Source: Oscillospiraceae bacterium (GTDB lineage: Bacteria > Bacillota > Clostridia > Oscillospirales > Acutalibacteraceae). From it: a stretch of 64,000 bases of DNA. Below are positions 35,213 through 43,468 of this stretch, one piece after another. Every line of letters begins with the position of its first letter. Position 1 is the stretch's first letter. The DNA lies in contig JAKVJJ010000004.1 of the NCBI GenBank assembly GCA_022487055.1, positions 20,295 to 84,294 on the forward strand, read 5' to 3'. Made by a program: the position numbers and the translations under genes. The notes under the pieces were generated by a model that worked only from the letters and a program-made list of their open reading frames with translations, was not told the DNA's origin and searched no databases.

Positions 35213-35848
35213 TTATTTCATCGGAACGCCATTCGGCTCCACCGGATTAAATTCTTCTGTTTCATCCTGAGAACTATCCTCCAGTATCCGTTTTTCATAG
35301 CAGCGGTGTGCATGGCGCAAAAACAACACCACCACAATATTCATCGCTCCGTCCGCAATCAGTACGGCATAAGTGAAGCGCAACCGAATGCTGTCATTTC
35401 CAAAGGGGTTTGCCAGCGCCGTCATGGCCAGCACAATGCTGAGCACCGCGGCAATCAGCACCGCCCACCATCTTTTTTCCTGCAGCCGGAGCAAATCCAT
35501 GGAATACTGCATTTTCACCAGGCTGTCCCCTAGTACCATCAGCGCTAATATTTGGCTAAAGGCAAACGCCACTTCTGTCGTACGCATCAGCGCAAATATA
35601 CCTAGCAGGATGCAGGCAGCCCCTCCCGCGAATTCAAAGTGTCCGGGTACCAAATAACGTTTCTGTAAAAAATAAGAAAAGATAAGCACAATTCCGCCAA
35701 TGATAAGCAGAATTCCCATTGCCTGACAAAGTGCCGGCAGAGAAATCTGCGGAAACATCAGCAGCAGGACTCCACCGGCAATGTATGCAACGGAAATACA
35801 GACCAGCATCACCCATGAGCTTTCAAACGTCTTTTCTTTTTGTTCCAT
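35213..35848 (-). CDS. DUF308/HdeD-like membrane protein
   Basis: 211 residues with six predicted hydrophobic helices (for example VMLVCISVAYIAGGVLLLMF, MGILLIIGGIVLIFSYFL, FAGGAACILLGIFALM) and a charged C-terminal tail ending EEFNPVEPNGVPMK. This resembles DUF308 repeats of the HdeD group, associated in enterobacteria with acid stress, but function in Clostridia is unknown. Start supported by AAAGGAG. It appears monocistronic. Confidence 0.7.
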   Translation of the reverse strand: MEQKEKTFESSWVMLVCISVAYIAGGVLLLMFPQISLPALCQAMGILLIIGGIVLIFSYFLQKRYLVPGHFEFAGGAACILLGIFALMRTTEVAFAFSQILALMVLGDSLVKMQYSMDLLRLQEKRWWAVLIAAVLSIVLAMTALANPFGNDSIRLRFTYAVLIADGAMNIVVVLFLRHAHRCYEKRILEDSSQDETEEFNPVEPNGVPMK

Positions 35849-36269
35849 CGTGTTCTCCTTTTAGCAGTGCCGTATCCACGTTTTCCGCGGTGCCATATTT
35901 CACGCGCATCATCCTGTCCCACCAGCTTTAGGATGATGATGAATCAATGAAAGTATACTTTAAATTGGAATTTTTATCAACAAGATTTGTTCTTTTCCCC
36001 ACTGCTTCCCCAGAATTGTGCGCTTTGGGGTAGGCAATATTTTTCACCTGCTTTCTTAAAAATTTTAAAACAAGTATGCACCGCTTGGAAAATGTGCTAT
36101 AATATTTGATTAGTGTTCATCCTATGTTTTTCCAGATTGTTTTCTATTTATATAAGGTATAAGAGATAAAGCGATTCCATCCGTACATTAAATGATTTTT
36201 CGGACAAGTCGGTCCGGAAAAGTTCAGCAATTCCGGGCCAACAGGAATTCTGAGAGAAAGGTGAAAAGT
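35849..36269. other. Divergent intergenic region before the surface-polymer operon
   Basis: 421 bases without a gene. The only element I can place is an extended -10 motif for the + strand operon (36096-36103). A partial dyad around CATCCTG/AGGATG at 35911-35940 may be a transcription stop or regulatory site, but it is unsupported. Confidence 0.45.
36095..36103 (+). promoter_or_regulatory. Extended -10 promoter for the surface-polymer operon
   Basis: TGCTATAAT at 36095-36103 fits an extended -10 element. The -35 position is poor. The leader would be about 160 bases. Confidence 0.5.
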
Positions 36270-38027
36270 TTGAAACAACAGAATCAGGAAACACAAGGCG
36301 CACAGCAGGCACAAACCATGCCAAGTCCTTTCCGCAAAAAGCTGAACCGCCTATGGCGTGATGACCGCAGCTATCGTGCACGACTGGTCATAGCGCTCAT
36401 CACCTTATTTGCGGCGTGTTTTACATTCCTCTTTTTTGGTCCAATGGAGCTAAGCGCCTATGCACAGTCCTCCCTTGTTTTCAGCATGAAGGAAGCACTG
36501 CCAATTATGGCAATATTGACTCTGGTAATTTGTGTCGGCGGTGCCCTTGTGCTGGCATTGCTGCACGGCAGAATCTTCAATTATCTGATAACGGCGGTCT
36601 TCTCCCTTTTGGTATGCGGCTATGTGCAGGGAAATTTTCTCAACGGCAGCCTTGGTGCTCTCACCGGCGATACCATCAAATGGGACCTGCAGAAAAAAGC
36701 TATGGCTGGCGATGTTCTGGTCTGGCTGCTGATTTTTTTGATTCCATTTATTATTCTTTATTTTAATAAGAATATTTGGAAAAAGGTAATTGTTTTCGGT
36801 TCGGCGGCACTCATTGTCATGCAGTCTGTCGCATTCGTCACACTTTTTACCAGCGGAGTTGCCAGTACTTCCTCCAATAAGACCAATTACCTGACACAGA
36901 AAGAGGAGGGGGACTATTCCACCAAGCACAACACCTTGATTTTCCTGCTGGACAGAATGGACTATGACCATATTGAGGAAATCCAGCGGAATGAGCCTGC
37001 ACTTTTCACAAAGCTGGATGGCTTCACAAGTTACACAAATGCCATTTCAGAACACGCACGGACAAAGCCGGCTATCAATTATCTTTTTACAAACAGCGAT
37101 CTTATCTGGAAAGTGCCGCAGGAAGAATATTTTGAAAAGTCATGGAGCGACGGTGGCAAGAACCTGCTGAAAGATGTAAAGTCACAAGGTTACACGATTG
37201 ATTTTTACACAGATATTGACCTGATTTTCGGAAATGGCAGTACGGTGAAACCCTATATTTCCAATATGTCCTCCAACAAGAGCAAGCTTAACGCCAAATC
37301 GATTATTAAAAATCTAAGCTTTCTTTCCGCTTACCGCTATCTGCCGACCATTGGCAAGCCGTTCTTTTGGTCTGACACAGATGCTGTAAACCGCGGTATT
37401 TATTATGATAATGTGCGCTATCAGATTGATGAAACGCAGTATGACCATATTCGTAATTTTACTTTGAACAAAAACACCAAGTATTTAAAATATTATCACT
37501 TCATGGGCTCCCACCCTCCCTACACTGTGAATGAGGAAGGAACCCGCACCGGCACCACCAATGTGCTGGAACAAACCAAAGGCAATTTCCGCATCCTATT
37601 TCGTGCCTTTGATAAAATGAAGAAGATGGGCATTTATAAAGATTCCACTATCCTCATCTGTGCCGACCACGGCGACCCAGTCAACGATGTCACCCCACTG
37701 CACAAAGCAAACCGCATCGGCTTTTTTTATAAACCTTCCGGAAGCGCCGGCACGAAACTGAAAGAGTCTCGCGCACCGATTTCCTTTAAGAATGTGCCTG
37801 CCTCCATTGCAAAGTCTGCTGGCATTGCGGATTATCACAAATATGGTAAGCCGATTGAAGAAGTCGGTGAAAATGATAAGGTCACACGTTATTTCTATAA
37901 GGCTGTGATGCAGGATAACTACGAAAAGAATTTGTATATTTATCAGATAAATGGCGACGCGGCAGATTTCCGCAACTGGAAAATTATCCGTGTGGATCAT
38001 CCGAGCCGTGAGGCCAGTTTCTGGTAA
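36270..38027 (+). CDS. Membrane-anchored sulfatase/LTA-synthase-like phosphotransferase
   Basis: 585 residues. Four to five membrane helices occupy the first 220 residues (ARLVIALITLFAACFTFLFF onward). An extracytoplasmic alkaline-phosphatase-superfamily domain follows, with NTLIFLLDRMDYDHIEEI at its first metal site, YTNAISEHARTKPA around the likely Thr/Ser nucleophile, YYHFMGSHPPY and ILICADHGDP at the second metal site. Relatives include lipoteichoic acid synthases and phosphoethanolamine or phosphoglycerol transferases, so a role in modifying or extending a surface polymer is likely. An AGAAAGG site precedes the TTG at 36270; the track's earlier ATG has none. First gene of a four-gene operon. 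Confidence 0.8.
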   Translation: MKQQNQETQGAQQAQTMPSPFRKKLNRLWRDDRSYRARLVIALITLFAACFTFLFFGPMELSAYAQSSLVFSMKEALPIMAILTLVICVGGALVLALLHGRIFNYLITAVFSLLVCGYVQGNFLNGSLGALTGDTIKWDLQKKAMAGDVLVWLLIFLIPFIILYFNKNIWKKVIVFGSAALIVMQSVAFVTLFTSGVASTSSNKTNYLTQKEEGDYSTKHNTLIFLLDRMDYDHIEEIQRNEPALFTKLDGFTSYTNAISEHARTKPAINYLFTNSDLIWKVPQEEYFEKSWSDGGKNLLKDVKSQGYTIDFYTDIDLIFGNGSTVKPYISNMSSNKSKLNAKSIIKNLSFLSAYRYLPTIGKPFFWSDTDAVNRGIYYDNVRYQIDETQYDHIRNFTLNKNTKYLKYYHFMGSHPPYTVNEEGTRTGTTNVLEQTKGNFRILFRAFDKMKKMGIYKDSTILICADHGDPVNDVTPLHKANRIGFFYKPSGSAGTKLKESRAPISFKNVPASIAKSAGIADYHKYGKPIEEVGENDKVTRYFYKAVMQDNYEKNLYIYQINGDAADFRNWKIIRVDHPSREASFW

Positions 38028-38070
38028 GTTTGAATATTTTGCGTACATCGCAGATGAAAGAGGTAAAAAA

Positions 38071-38400
38071 ATGAAAAAGAGAAATAAGTTTCTGGCTTTT
38101 ACGCTGTTCTTTATTCTTGGCACATTCCTGTTTTCACCGGCAGTGAATGCCTATATCGACCCATCCGCCATGACCTATATTGTGCAGGTGATTGTCGGTA
38201 TTGTCATTGCGGGCGGTGCCGCCGTTGGCTTTTATTTTAAGAAAATCAAGAGAGCCATTACCAAAAAAGGAAAAGATGACAGCAAAGACAAGCCGCAGCA
38301 GGCAGCCGTCAGCTTCAGTGCAGATGATGATGATGACGATGACTTTGATGACAGCAAGCTGACCAGCAATGAGCTGAATCAGATGAATGGCAAAAAGTAA
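38071..38400 (+). CDS. Small exported membrane protein with acidic tail
   Basis: 109 residues from the ATG at 38071, which follows an AGAGG site. A signal peptide (LAFTLFFILGTFLFSPAVNA) is followed by YIDPSAMTYIVQVIVGIVIA, a second helix, a basic stretch, and an acidic C-terminal tail with a run of seven Asp. The AYxDP plus short helix layout recurs in small proteins near sulfatase and wall-polymer genes in Firmicutes (from memory). Function unknown; it may be an assembly factor for its neighbours. Its end overlaps the signal peptidase start by 14 bases. Confidence 0.7.
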   Translation: MKKRNKFLAFTLFFILGTFLFSPAVNAYIDPSAMTYIVQVIVGIVIAGGAAVGFYFKKIKRAITKKGKDDSKDKPQQAAVSFSADDDDDDDFDDSKLTSNELNQMNGKK

Positions 38401-38917
38401 GCCGCAGACAGAGCCGCGGGGCAACTACCGCTTCTTGGGATTGGTTGCTGCGGCTCTGTTTTTTGCGTTTCTGTTCACCACTTTCTGCTTTAGCATCACC
38501 ATGGTTGTGGGGCAGTCCATGGAACCGCTGCTTCATGAGCACGACTGGGTTGTCGTTGACCACCGCGCTTCTGAAAAGTCAGCCATTTCGCTTGGCGATA
38601 TGATCGTGCTGAAGAAGCCGGACGTTACCCGCCAGCTCATCATCAAGCGTGTGACTGGGCTGCCCGGCGATGTGATGGAAGTGCGCGCCGGTATTCTTTA
38701 CCGAAACGGCAACCCTGTGCCCGGCGGTTCTGCCAATGTGGACAGACAGGAAACCATGCATACTGTCACCGTGCCGCCAAAGTGTTTCTTTGTCACCGGT
38801 GACAACAGACGCTTTTCCAGTGACTCCCGTAAGTGGAAGCAGCCGTTCGTAAAACAGGAAGAAGTGGTTGGGAAAGCGCTGTGCCGCTGTTTCCCGTCTT
38901 ATCATAGTTTGCAGTGA
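38387..38917 (+). CDS. lepB: Type I signal peptidase
   Basis: Cleaves signal peptides on the outer face of the membrane. 176 residues with one N-terminal helix (FLGLVAAALFFAFLFTTFCF). The catalytic Ser is in VVGQSMEPLL and the Lys in LIIKRVTGLPGD, and box E is GDNRRFSSDSR. The length is typical of the Gram-positive type. It overlaps the preceding small gene and precedes YidC, which places processing and insertion functions in the same operon as a polymer-modifying enzyme. A housekeeping or a dedicated role are both possible. Confidence 0.92.
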   Translation: MAKSKPQTEPRGNYRFLGLVAAALFFAFLFTTFCFSITMVVGQSMEPLLHEHDWVVVDHRASEKSAISLGDMIVLKKPDVTRQLIIKRVTGLPGDVMEVRAGILYRNGNPVPGGSANVDRQETMHTVTVPPKCFFVTGDNRRFSSDSRKWKQPFVKQEEVVGKALCRCFPSYHSLQ

Positions 38918-39027
38918 CTGGAAACTTTCGGCCGGCCTGATGCCTTTGTTAGACTGGCCGAGAAATAATATCTGAAATGCGGGGGTTGCCCCCTAAGGTT
39001 ACACAAGACAATAAGGGAGTTGGATTT

Positions 39028-41121
39028 ATGGACATTATCGGCAATATACTGGGTACGCCGCTTGGCTACATCATGAAATTCTGTTACGACATCATTCACG
39101 ATTATGGACTGGCCATCATCGTGTTTACGCTGTTGACAAAGGTCATTTTGTTTCCGGTATCTCTCATGGTACAGAAAAATTCCATTAAAATGATTAAGAT
39201 GCAGCCGTTGCTGGATGCTTACAAGTACCAGTATGTAGATGATAAGGATGCTCTATTTGATGCGCAAAACGCTCTGTACAAAAAGGAAAAGTACAATCCG
39301 TTCATGGGGGTTATTCCGCTGCTCATTCAGATTCCGATTATTTTCGGTCTGATTGACGTGGTTTACCGCCCGCTGAAACATCTGCTGCATTTTCCGCAGG
39401 AAGCCATCAATGCTTTCACCACTCTGACCTGTCACCTGATGGGAGTTACACAGCTTGGTTCTTCTCCGGAGCTGGTTGTGATGAAGTGCGTGAGTGACCC
39501 TGCTCATCAGAATGCCTTTCTCGCCCTGCAAAGTTCCTCACTGAAGGGTTTCGACGTTTCTCATATGCTAGCACAGATGCACAGCATAAACATGAATTTT
39601 CTGGGTTTTGACCTTGCTGCAACTCCCAGCTTCATTCAGCTCAACCTTCTGTTCCTCATTCCGGTTCTGGCGGGTGTCAGCGCACTGATTATGTGCATCA
39701 TTCAGAATAAAATCAACGTCCTGCAAATTGAGCAAAGCCCGCTGGCACAATGGGGCATGACTATCTTTATGATTGCTTTCTCCACTTACTTTGCATTTCT
39801 AGTACCGGGCGGCGTCGGTCTGTACTGGATTTTCGGCAACCTGTTTGCCATTCCAGTTATGTACATCGTCAACATCATTTATGACCCACACAAATATATA
39901 GACTATGAAACGCTGAATCGGCTGAAGGAAAAGGCAAAGAAAGACCGTGCCCTGCAGAAAGAGAGCAATGCCCTCTCCAGCAAATATTACAAGGAACTTT
40001 GCCACAATGGTACGCTGGAAAAAATGCGCTTGATGTTTTATTCCGAGCAAGGCGGTTTCTATAAATATTTTGAAAATATTATTAATGCCCTGCTTCAGAA
40101 AACCGATGAGCCGATTTATTATGTAACCAGTGACCCGCACGACAATATTTTTCAGAATACAAATCCACAGATAAAACCCTATTATATCGGCGGCAATCAG
40201 CTCATTGCGCTGATGATGAAGCTGGAGTGCGACATGGTGATTATGACCACCCCGGACTTGGAGAAATACCACATCAAGCGTTCCAAAGTGCGTGATGACA
40301 TTGAGTATGTATTCCTTGACCACTCTTGCATGAGCCTGAACCTCACCTATCGCACCGGTGCACTGGACTATTATGACACTATTTTCGCCGTCAGCCGCAA
40401 TCAGGGCATTGAAGTGCGTGAAATGGAGAAGCTGCGCGGCACCAAGAAAAAGCACATCGTCAAAGTTGGCTTCGGGCTGATTGACAATATGCTGGAGTCC
40501 TATCGGGAGCTGCCGAAAACCCCGCATGAAAAGCCGATTATCCTCATTGCGCCTTCATGGCAGTATGACAATATTCTGGACAGTTGCCTGGACAATATTT
40601 TGGAAGGACTGCTCAGCAAAAATTATAAAGTAATTGTCCGGCCACATCCACAGTATATCCGCCGCTTCCCGGTGGAAATGGAACGCATCATGGAGAAATA
40701 CCGCAGCCGCTTCAGTGACGACTTTGAGATTCAGACGGATTTCTCCTCCAATGCAACGGTCTATACTTCTGACCTGCTGATCACTGACTGGTCTGCCATT
40801 GCCTATGAATTCAGCTTTACGACAGAAAAGCCGACGCTGTTCATCAATACCCAAATGAAAGTGGTCAACAAAGACTATAATAAGATTAAGTTACAGCCGA
40901 TGGATATCACCGCCCGTGATATTGTTGGCCGCTCCATCAGCAAGGAAGCGACCAAAGAGATTGACCAGTATGTAACAGAAATTCTGGAAAATCAGAGCAC
41001 CTATGCGCAGCAGATACGTGACCTACGTGACAGTTATTTCTACAACCTTGGTCACAGTGGAGAAGCCGCTGCGGATTACATTGTTGACCGGCTGAACGCC
41101 AGAAAGCGTACGGAAAACTAA
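39028..41121 (+). CDS. YidC insertase fused to a CDP-glycerol glycerophosphotransferase-like domain
   Basis: A 697-residue two-part protein. Residues 1 to about 300 are a Gram-positive YidC/Oxa1 domain with five helices: YGLAIIVFTLLTKVILFPVS, the cytoplasmic hairpin, NPFMGVIPLLIQIPIIFGLI, and VPGGVGLYWIFGNLFAIPVM. A charged linker (LNRLKEKAKKDRALQ) leads to a domain like TagB/TagF teichoic-acid glycerophosphotransferases, with ILIAPSWQYDN, KVIVRPHPQYIRR, TSDLLITDWSAIAYEFSF and a final C-terminal helix. The reading frame is open across the joint, with no stop or frame change. Chosen start: ATG 39028 with AAGGGAG; the track's 17-residue extension is not supported. Last gene of the operon, followed by a long terminator. 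The fusion predicts a membrane-tethered polymerase or an insertase coupled to polymer synthesis. Confidence 0.87.
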   Translation: MDIIGNILGTPLGYIMKFCYDIIHDYGLAIIVFTLLTKVILFPVSLMVQKNSIKMIKMQPLLDAYKYQYVDDKDALFDAQNALYKKEKYNPFMGVIPLLIQIPIIFGLIDVVYRPLKHLLHFPQEAINAFTTLTCHLMGVTQLGSSPELVVMKCVSDPAHQNAFLALQSSSLKGFDVSHMLAQMHSINMNFLGFDLAATPSFIQLNLLFLIPVLAGVSALIMCIIQNKINVLQIEQSPLAQWGMTIFMIAFSTYFAFLVPGGVGLYWIFGNLFAIPVMYIVNIIYDPHKYIDYETLNRLKEKAKKDRALQKESNALSSKYYKELCHNGTLEKMRLMFYSEQGGFYKYFENIINALLQKTDEPIYYVTSDPHDNIFQNTNPQIKPYYIGGNQLIALMMKLECDMVIMTTPDLEKYHIKRSKVRDDIEYVFLDHSCMSLNLTYRTGALDYYDTIFAVSRNQGIEVREMEKLRGTKKKHIVKVGFGLIDNMLESYRELPKTPHEKPIILIAPSWQYDNILDSCLDNILEGLLSKNYKVIVRPHPQYIRRFPVEMERIMEKYRSRFSDDFEIQTDFSSNATVYTSDLLITDWSAIAYEFSFTTEKPTLFINTQMKVVNKDYNKIKLQPMDITARDIVGRSISKEATKEIDQYVTEILENQSTYAQQIRDLRDSYFYNLGHSGEAAADYIVDRLNARKRTEN

Positions 41122-41130
41122 ATGATAAAC

Positions 41131-41185
41131 AAAAAGACCGAACCTTCGGCAGAGTTACAAAAGCTCTCGGAGGTTCGGTCTTTTT
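41131..41185. terminator. Long bidirectional terminator between convergent genes
   Basis: AAAAAGACCGAACCTTCGG and its near-perfect complement ending GGTTCGGTCTTTTT bracket a short loop with GAG/CTC. T runs on both strands. Confidence 0.9.
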
Positions 41186-41201
41186 GCGTTAGGAACTTGC
41201 C

Positions 41202-43007
41202 TTACTGCAATTCTTTCAGTGCTTTCAGCAAGATTTCATTGTCGGTATCATCGCGCACGGCAAGACGGATATATTCACGCCCGTCGCCGACTTTCGCACT
41301 CAAATCCTTGATGAACAATTTATACCGCACCAACAGTTCACGGGTGAGACGCGCAGAAGTGAGGCCGCCGGTCAATTCACACATGACATAATTTGCCTGT
41401 GTCGGCAGCACCCGCAGATAAGGAATCTGATGCAGGCCTGCCACAAAGCGGGTACGCGCGGCACGGAACTGCTGCATGGCCGCTGTATAATCCTTCTGAT
41501 ACTTCCCAGCTATCTGCATATAGAACTCTCCGAAAGAATTAATGTTCCAGATTGCAACATCCTTTTTCAATGCAGCAATCAATTCGGTATTAGCAGACGC
41601 CAGCACACCTAAGCGTACCCCCGGCACACCATAGGACTTGGAAATACTCTTCACCACAATCAAATGCGGATACTTTTCAAGGAGCTCATCATGAAAGAGC
41701 GTAGCATCCTGTTCATCCGCAAAGTCGACAAAGCTTTCATCCACAATCAAGGAAATGCCCGCATTCTCTGCCCAGTCAGCAGCTTGCAGCACTTCTTCTT
41801 GGGGTAAATAATTTCCCGTGGGATTGTCCGGATTGATAAGCAAAAGGGTATTAACCGGATTCTTGCTGAAAAACGCGATGAGGTCGGCCGCATGATAAGA
41901 AAAGTCCGGATAACCCGGGCGATAGACGACCGCCTGTCCTTTTTTGCAGCGGTTCGGATATTCTTCAAAGGTCGGACGTACAAAGCCAATTTTCCCGGCA
42001 GTACGACCCATCAGCGCCTTAATCAGTTCGGAAGCGCCATTGCCAACTAAAATATACTCCTGCTTAACATCAAAGTTCTTGGCTGCCAGCAAGGAATTGA
42101 CTTTCATGCCGGACGGATACTGTGTCAGCAATGTCTGGAAATTGGCCTGCATCTCATCCACTAACTTCTGCGGCGGATAGAAAGGGTTGACCAAATAACA
42201 GAAGTCCAGCAGCTTTGGGAAGCGCCAGAAACCGCCGTAAGCACCCTGCAGGGCAGCAACCTTGCCATCGTCATCCGCAAACAGCACTGACGCGATGCTG
42301 AGGTCCTGCATATCGTCAATTTCATACCATTTCTGTCCGGTCAGGCACTTTGCTCGAATGCACGGTTCATCAATTAGGGAAATCACGCGCAGCACCTGCT
42401 CGTAATACTCATTGTTTCCCAGTGCGTGTGAATAGGCCTCCAGAAACGGCACATAGTATTTCTGGGAAAATTTCTTGCCGAATTTATAGAAATTGACCGT
42501 CTTGTAATACTGGTCTTTTTCGTGAAAATCAAAACTTTTGCCGGGAATAAATTCCTGTATGGAATCGTCCTCCCCCAGCTTCACCACCGTGCCGTCCATC
42601 CAGCTCTCGTATTTATCCACCAGTGCCAGTGTATCGCGCGGGTCGTCATGCAGCATCTGCAGCACGCTGTCCTCCACAATGATATCTGACTCCAGCAGCA
42701 GCGTGTCCTCTTTGAGCAGATAGTTTCGCGCAAGCCACAGGGAATAAATATTATTCGTTGTGTCATAGATTGGATTTTCAATATATACAATCGGAATCCG
42801 CAAGCCAAGTGTTCCAATATAGTCCTTAAGCTTCTGTCCCTGATAGCCGACAACAATCACCACTCTGGAAAGCTGCAGCGCCTGAAGCTGATGCAACAGC
42901 CGGTCAATGAGCGTCACACCGTTCACCGCAACCATACATTTCGTATTCTCCGCTGTCAATTCTTTCAGGCGCCTGCCCATGCCGGCTGCCAAAATAATTC
43001 CCTGCAT
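41202..43007 (-). CDS. Nucleotidyltransferase fused to PLP-dependent aminotransferase-fold enzyme
   Basis: A 601-residue fusion. The first 235 or so residues are a sugar-phosphate/choline-phosphate type nucleotidyltransferase: IILAAGMGRRLKELTAENTK, LLLESDIIVEDSVLQML, and WYEIDDMQDL at the metal site. Residues about 250-601 are a fold-type I PLP enzyme similar to HisC/CobD: ILVGNGASELIKALM, INPDNPTGNYLP, VDESFVDFADEQ, and SISKSYGVPGVRLG with the Schiff-base Lys. The arrangement recalls LicC-like cytidylyltransferases and the aminophosphonate cytidylyltransferase-transaminase PntC, but the PLP half looks nearer to CobD-type phosphoserine/phosphothreonine decarboxylases. It may make a CDP-activated amino-alcohol for polymer decoration. 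The substrate is inference. GGAGG precedes the start. Confidence 0.82.
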   Translation of the reverse strand: MQGIILAAGMGRRLKELTAENTKCMVAVNGVTLIDRLLHQLQALQLSRVVIVVGYQGQKLKDYIGTLGLRIPIVYIENPIYDTTNNIYSLWLARNYLLKEDTLLLESDIIVEDSVLQMLHDDPRDTLALVDKYESWMDGTVVKLGEDDSIQEFIPGKSFDFHEKDQYYKTVNFYKFGKKFSQKYYVPFLEAYSHALGNNEYYEQVLRVISLIDEPCIRAKCLTGQKWYEIDDMQDLSIASVLFADDDGKVAALQGAYGGFWRFPKLLDFCYLVNPFYPPQKLVDEMQANFQTLLTQYPSGMKVNSLLAAKNFDVKQEYILVGNGASELIKALMGRTAGKIGFVRPTFEEYPNRCKKGQAVVYRPGYPDFSYHAADLIAFFSKNPVNTLLLINPDNPTGNYLPQEEVLQAADWAENAGISLIVDESFVDFADEQDATLFHDELLEKYPHLIVVKSISKSYGVPGVRLGVLASANTELIAALKKDVAIWNINSFGEFYMQIAGKYQKDYTAAMQQFRAARTRFVAGLHQIPYLRVLPTQANYVMCELTGGLTSARLTRELLVRYKLFIKDLSAKVGDGREYIRLAVRDDTDNEILLKALKELQ

Positions 43008-43059
43008 TCTGATTCCTCCGCTACCCTTTCAATTTCAAACCCTAAACTTTTGCATACAC

Positions 43060-43086
43060 AAAAACAGCGCCGGCTGCCCAGCGCAG
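43060..43086 (-). terminator. Terminator-like hairpin in the leader of the fusion gene
   Basis: Minus strand GCGCTGG, a GCAG loop and CCGGCGC are followed by TGTTTTTG. It lies about 40 bases after the predicted transcription start of the nucleotidyltransferase fusion gene and about 55 bases before its start codon. Confidence 0.55.
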
Positions 43087-43132
43087 ATTTTATTCAAATT
43101 TAATGGAAACAAAACATTATTTTAACTATTTC

Positions 43133-43161
43133 ATATTAGCTCTTTTGTGCTGGCTTGTCAA
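43133..43161 (-). promoter_or_regulatory. Promoter of the nucleotidyltransferase-PLP fusion gene
   Basis: Minus strand TTGACA (43156-43161), a 17-base spacer and TAATAT (43133-43138). Confidence 0.7.
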
Positions 43162-43227
43162 ACAAAAATTCAGCCATCAAATTGACTCCGCACTGTCAAA
43201 TCAGCATTACGGAGAGCCTGCCGGATT

Positions 43228-43468
43228 TTATTGCAAATCGTACTTTTCAAAGCTGCGCACGGACTTGCGGTAAGCCGCTGTGGTCAAAAGCAAAAAATTG
43301 AAACCGCCCATCATCAGCAGGGAAAATAGATTTCAGCGTCGTGCTTTTTCCGGCACCGTTGCGCCCAATAAAGCCGGTGATTTTTCCCTGCTCTAAGGAA
43401 AAGGATACGTTTTGCAGCGCAAATGACGGATAAGCCTTGCACAAATTTTTGATTCCCAGCACATTCAT
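43228..43468 (-). pseudogene. ABC transporter deletion scar (ATPase start joined to permease end)
   Basis: The minus-strand frame from 43468 encodes the N-terminus of an ABC ATPase, MNVLGIKNLCKAYPSFAL through the Walker A GRNGAGKSTTLKSI, then 26 unrelated residues to a stop at 43247. In the next frame the DNA after LKSI reads SLLMMGGFNFLLLTTAAYRK and continues to RSFEKYDLQ and a stop at 43228, which looks like the end of an ABC-2 type permease. A deletion therefore removed the rest of the ATPase and most of the permease and fused the ends out of frame near 43330. It starts inside the AbrB stop (ATGA), so the former operon was regulator-ATPase-permease. Confidence 0.75.

Noticed and set aside
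38387-38917. SipW-type signal peptidase tied to a biofilm or camelysin system
   Set aside because: The Ser/Lys dyad makes it a standard bacterial type I enzyme; SipW types have His in place of Lys. No TasA-like gene is nearby.
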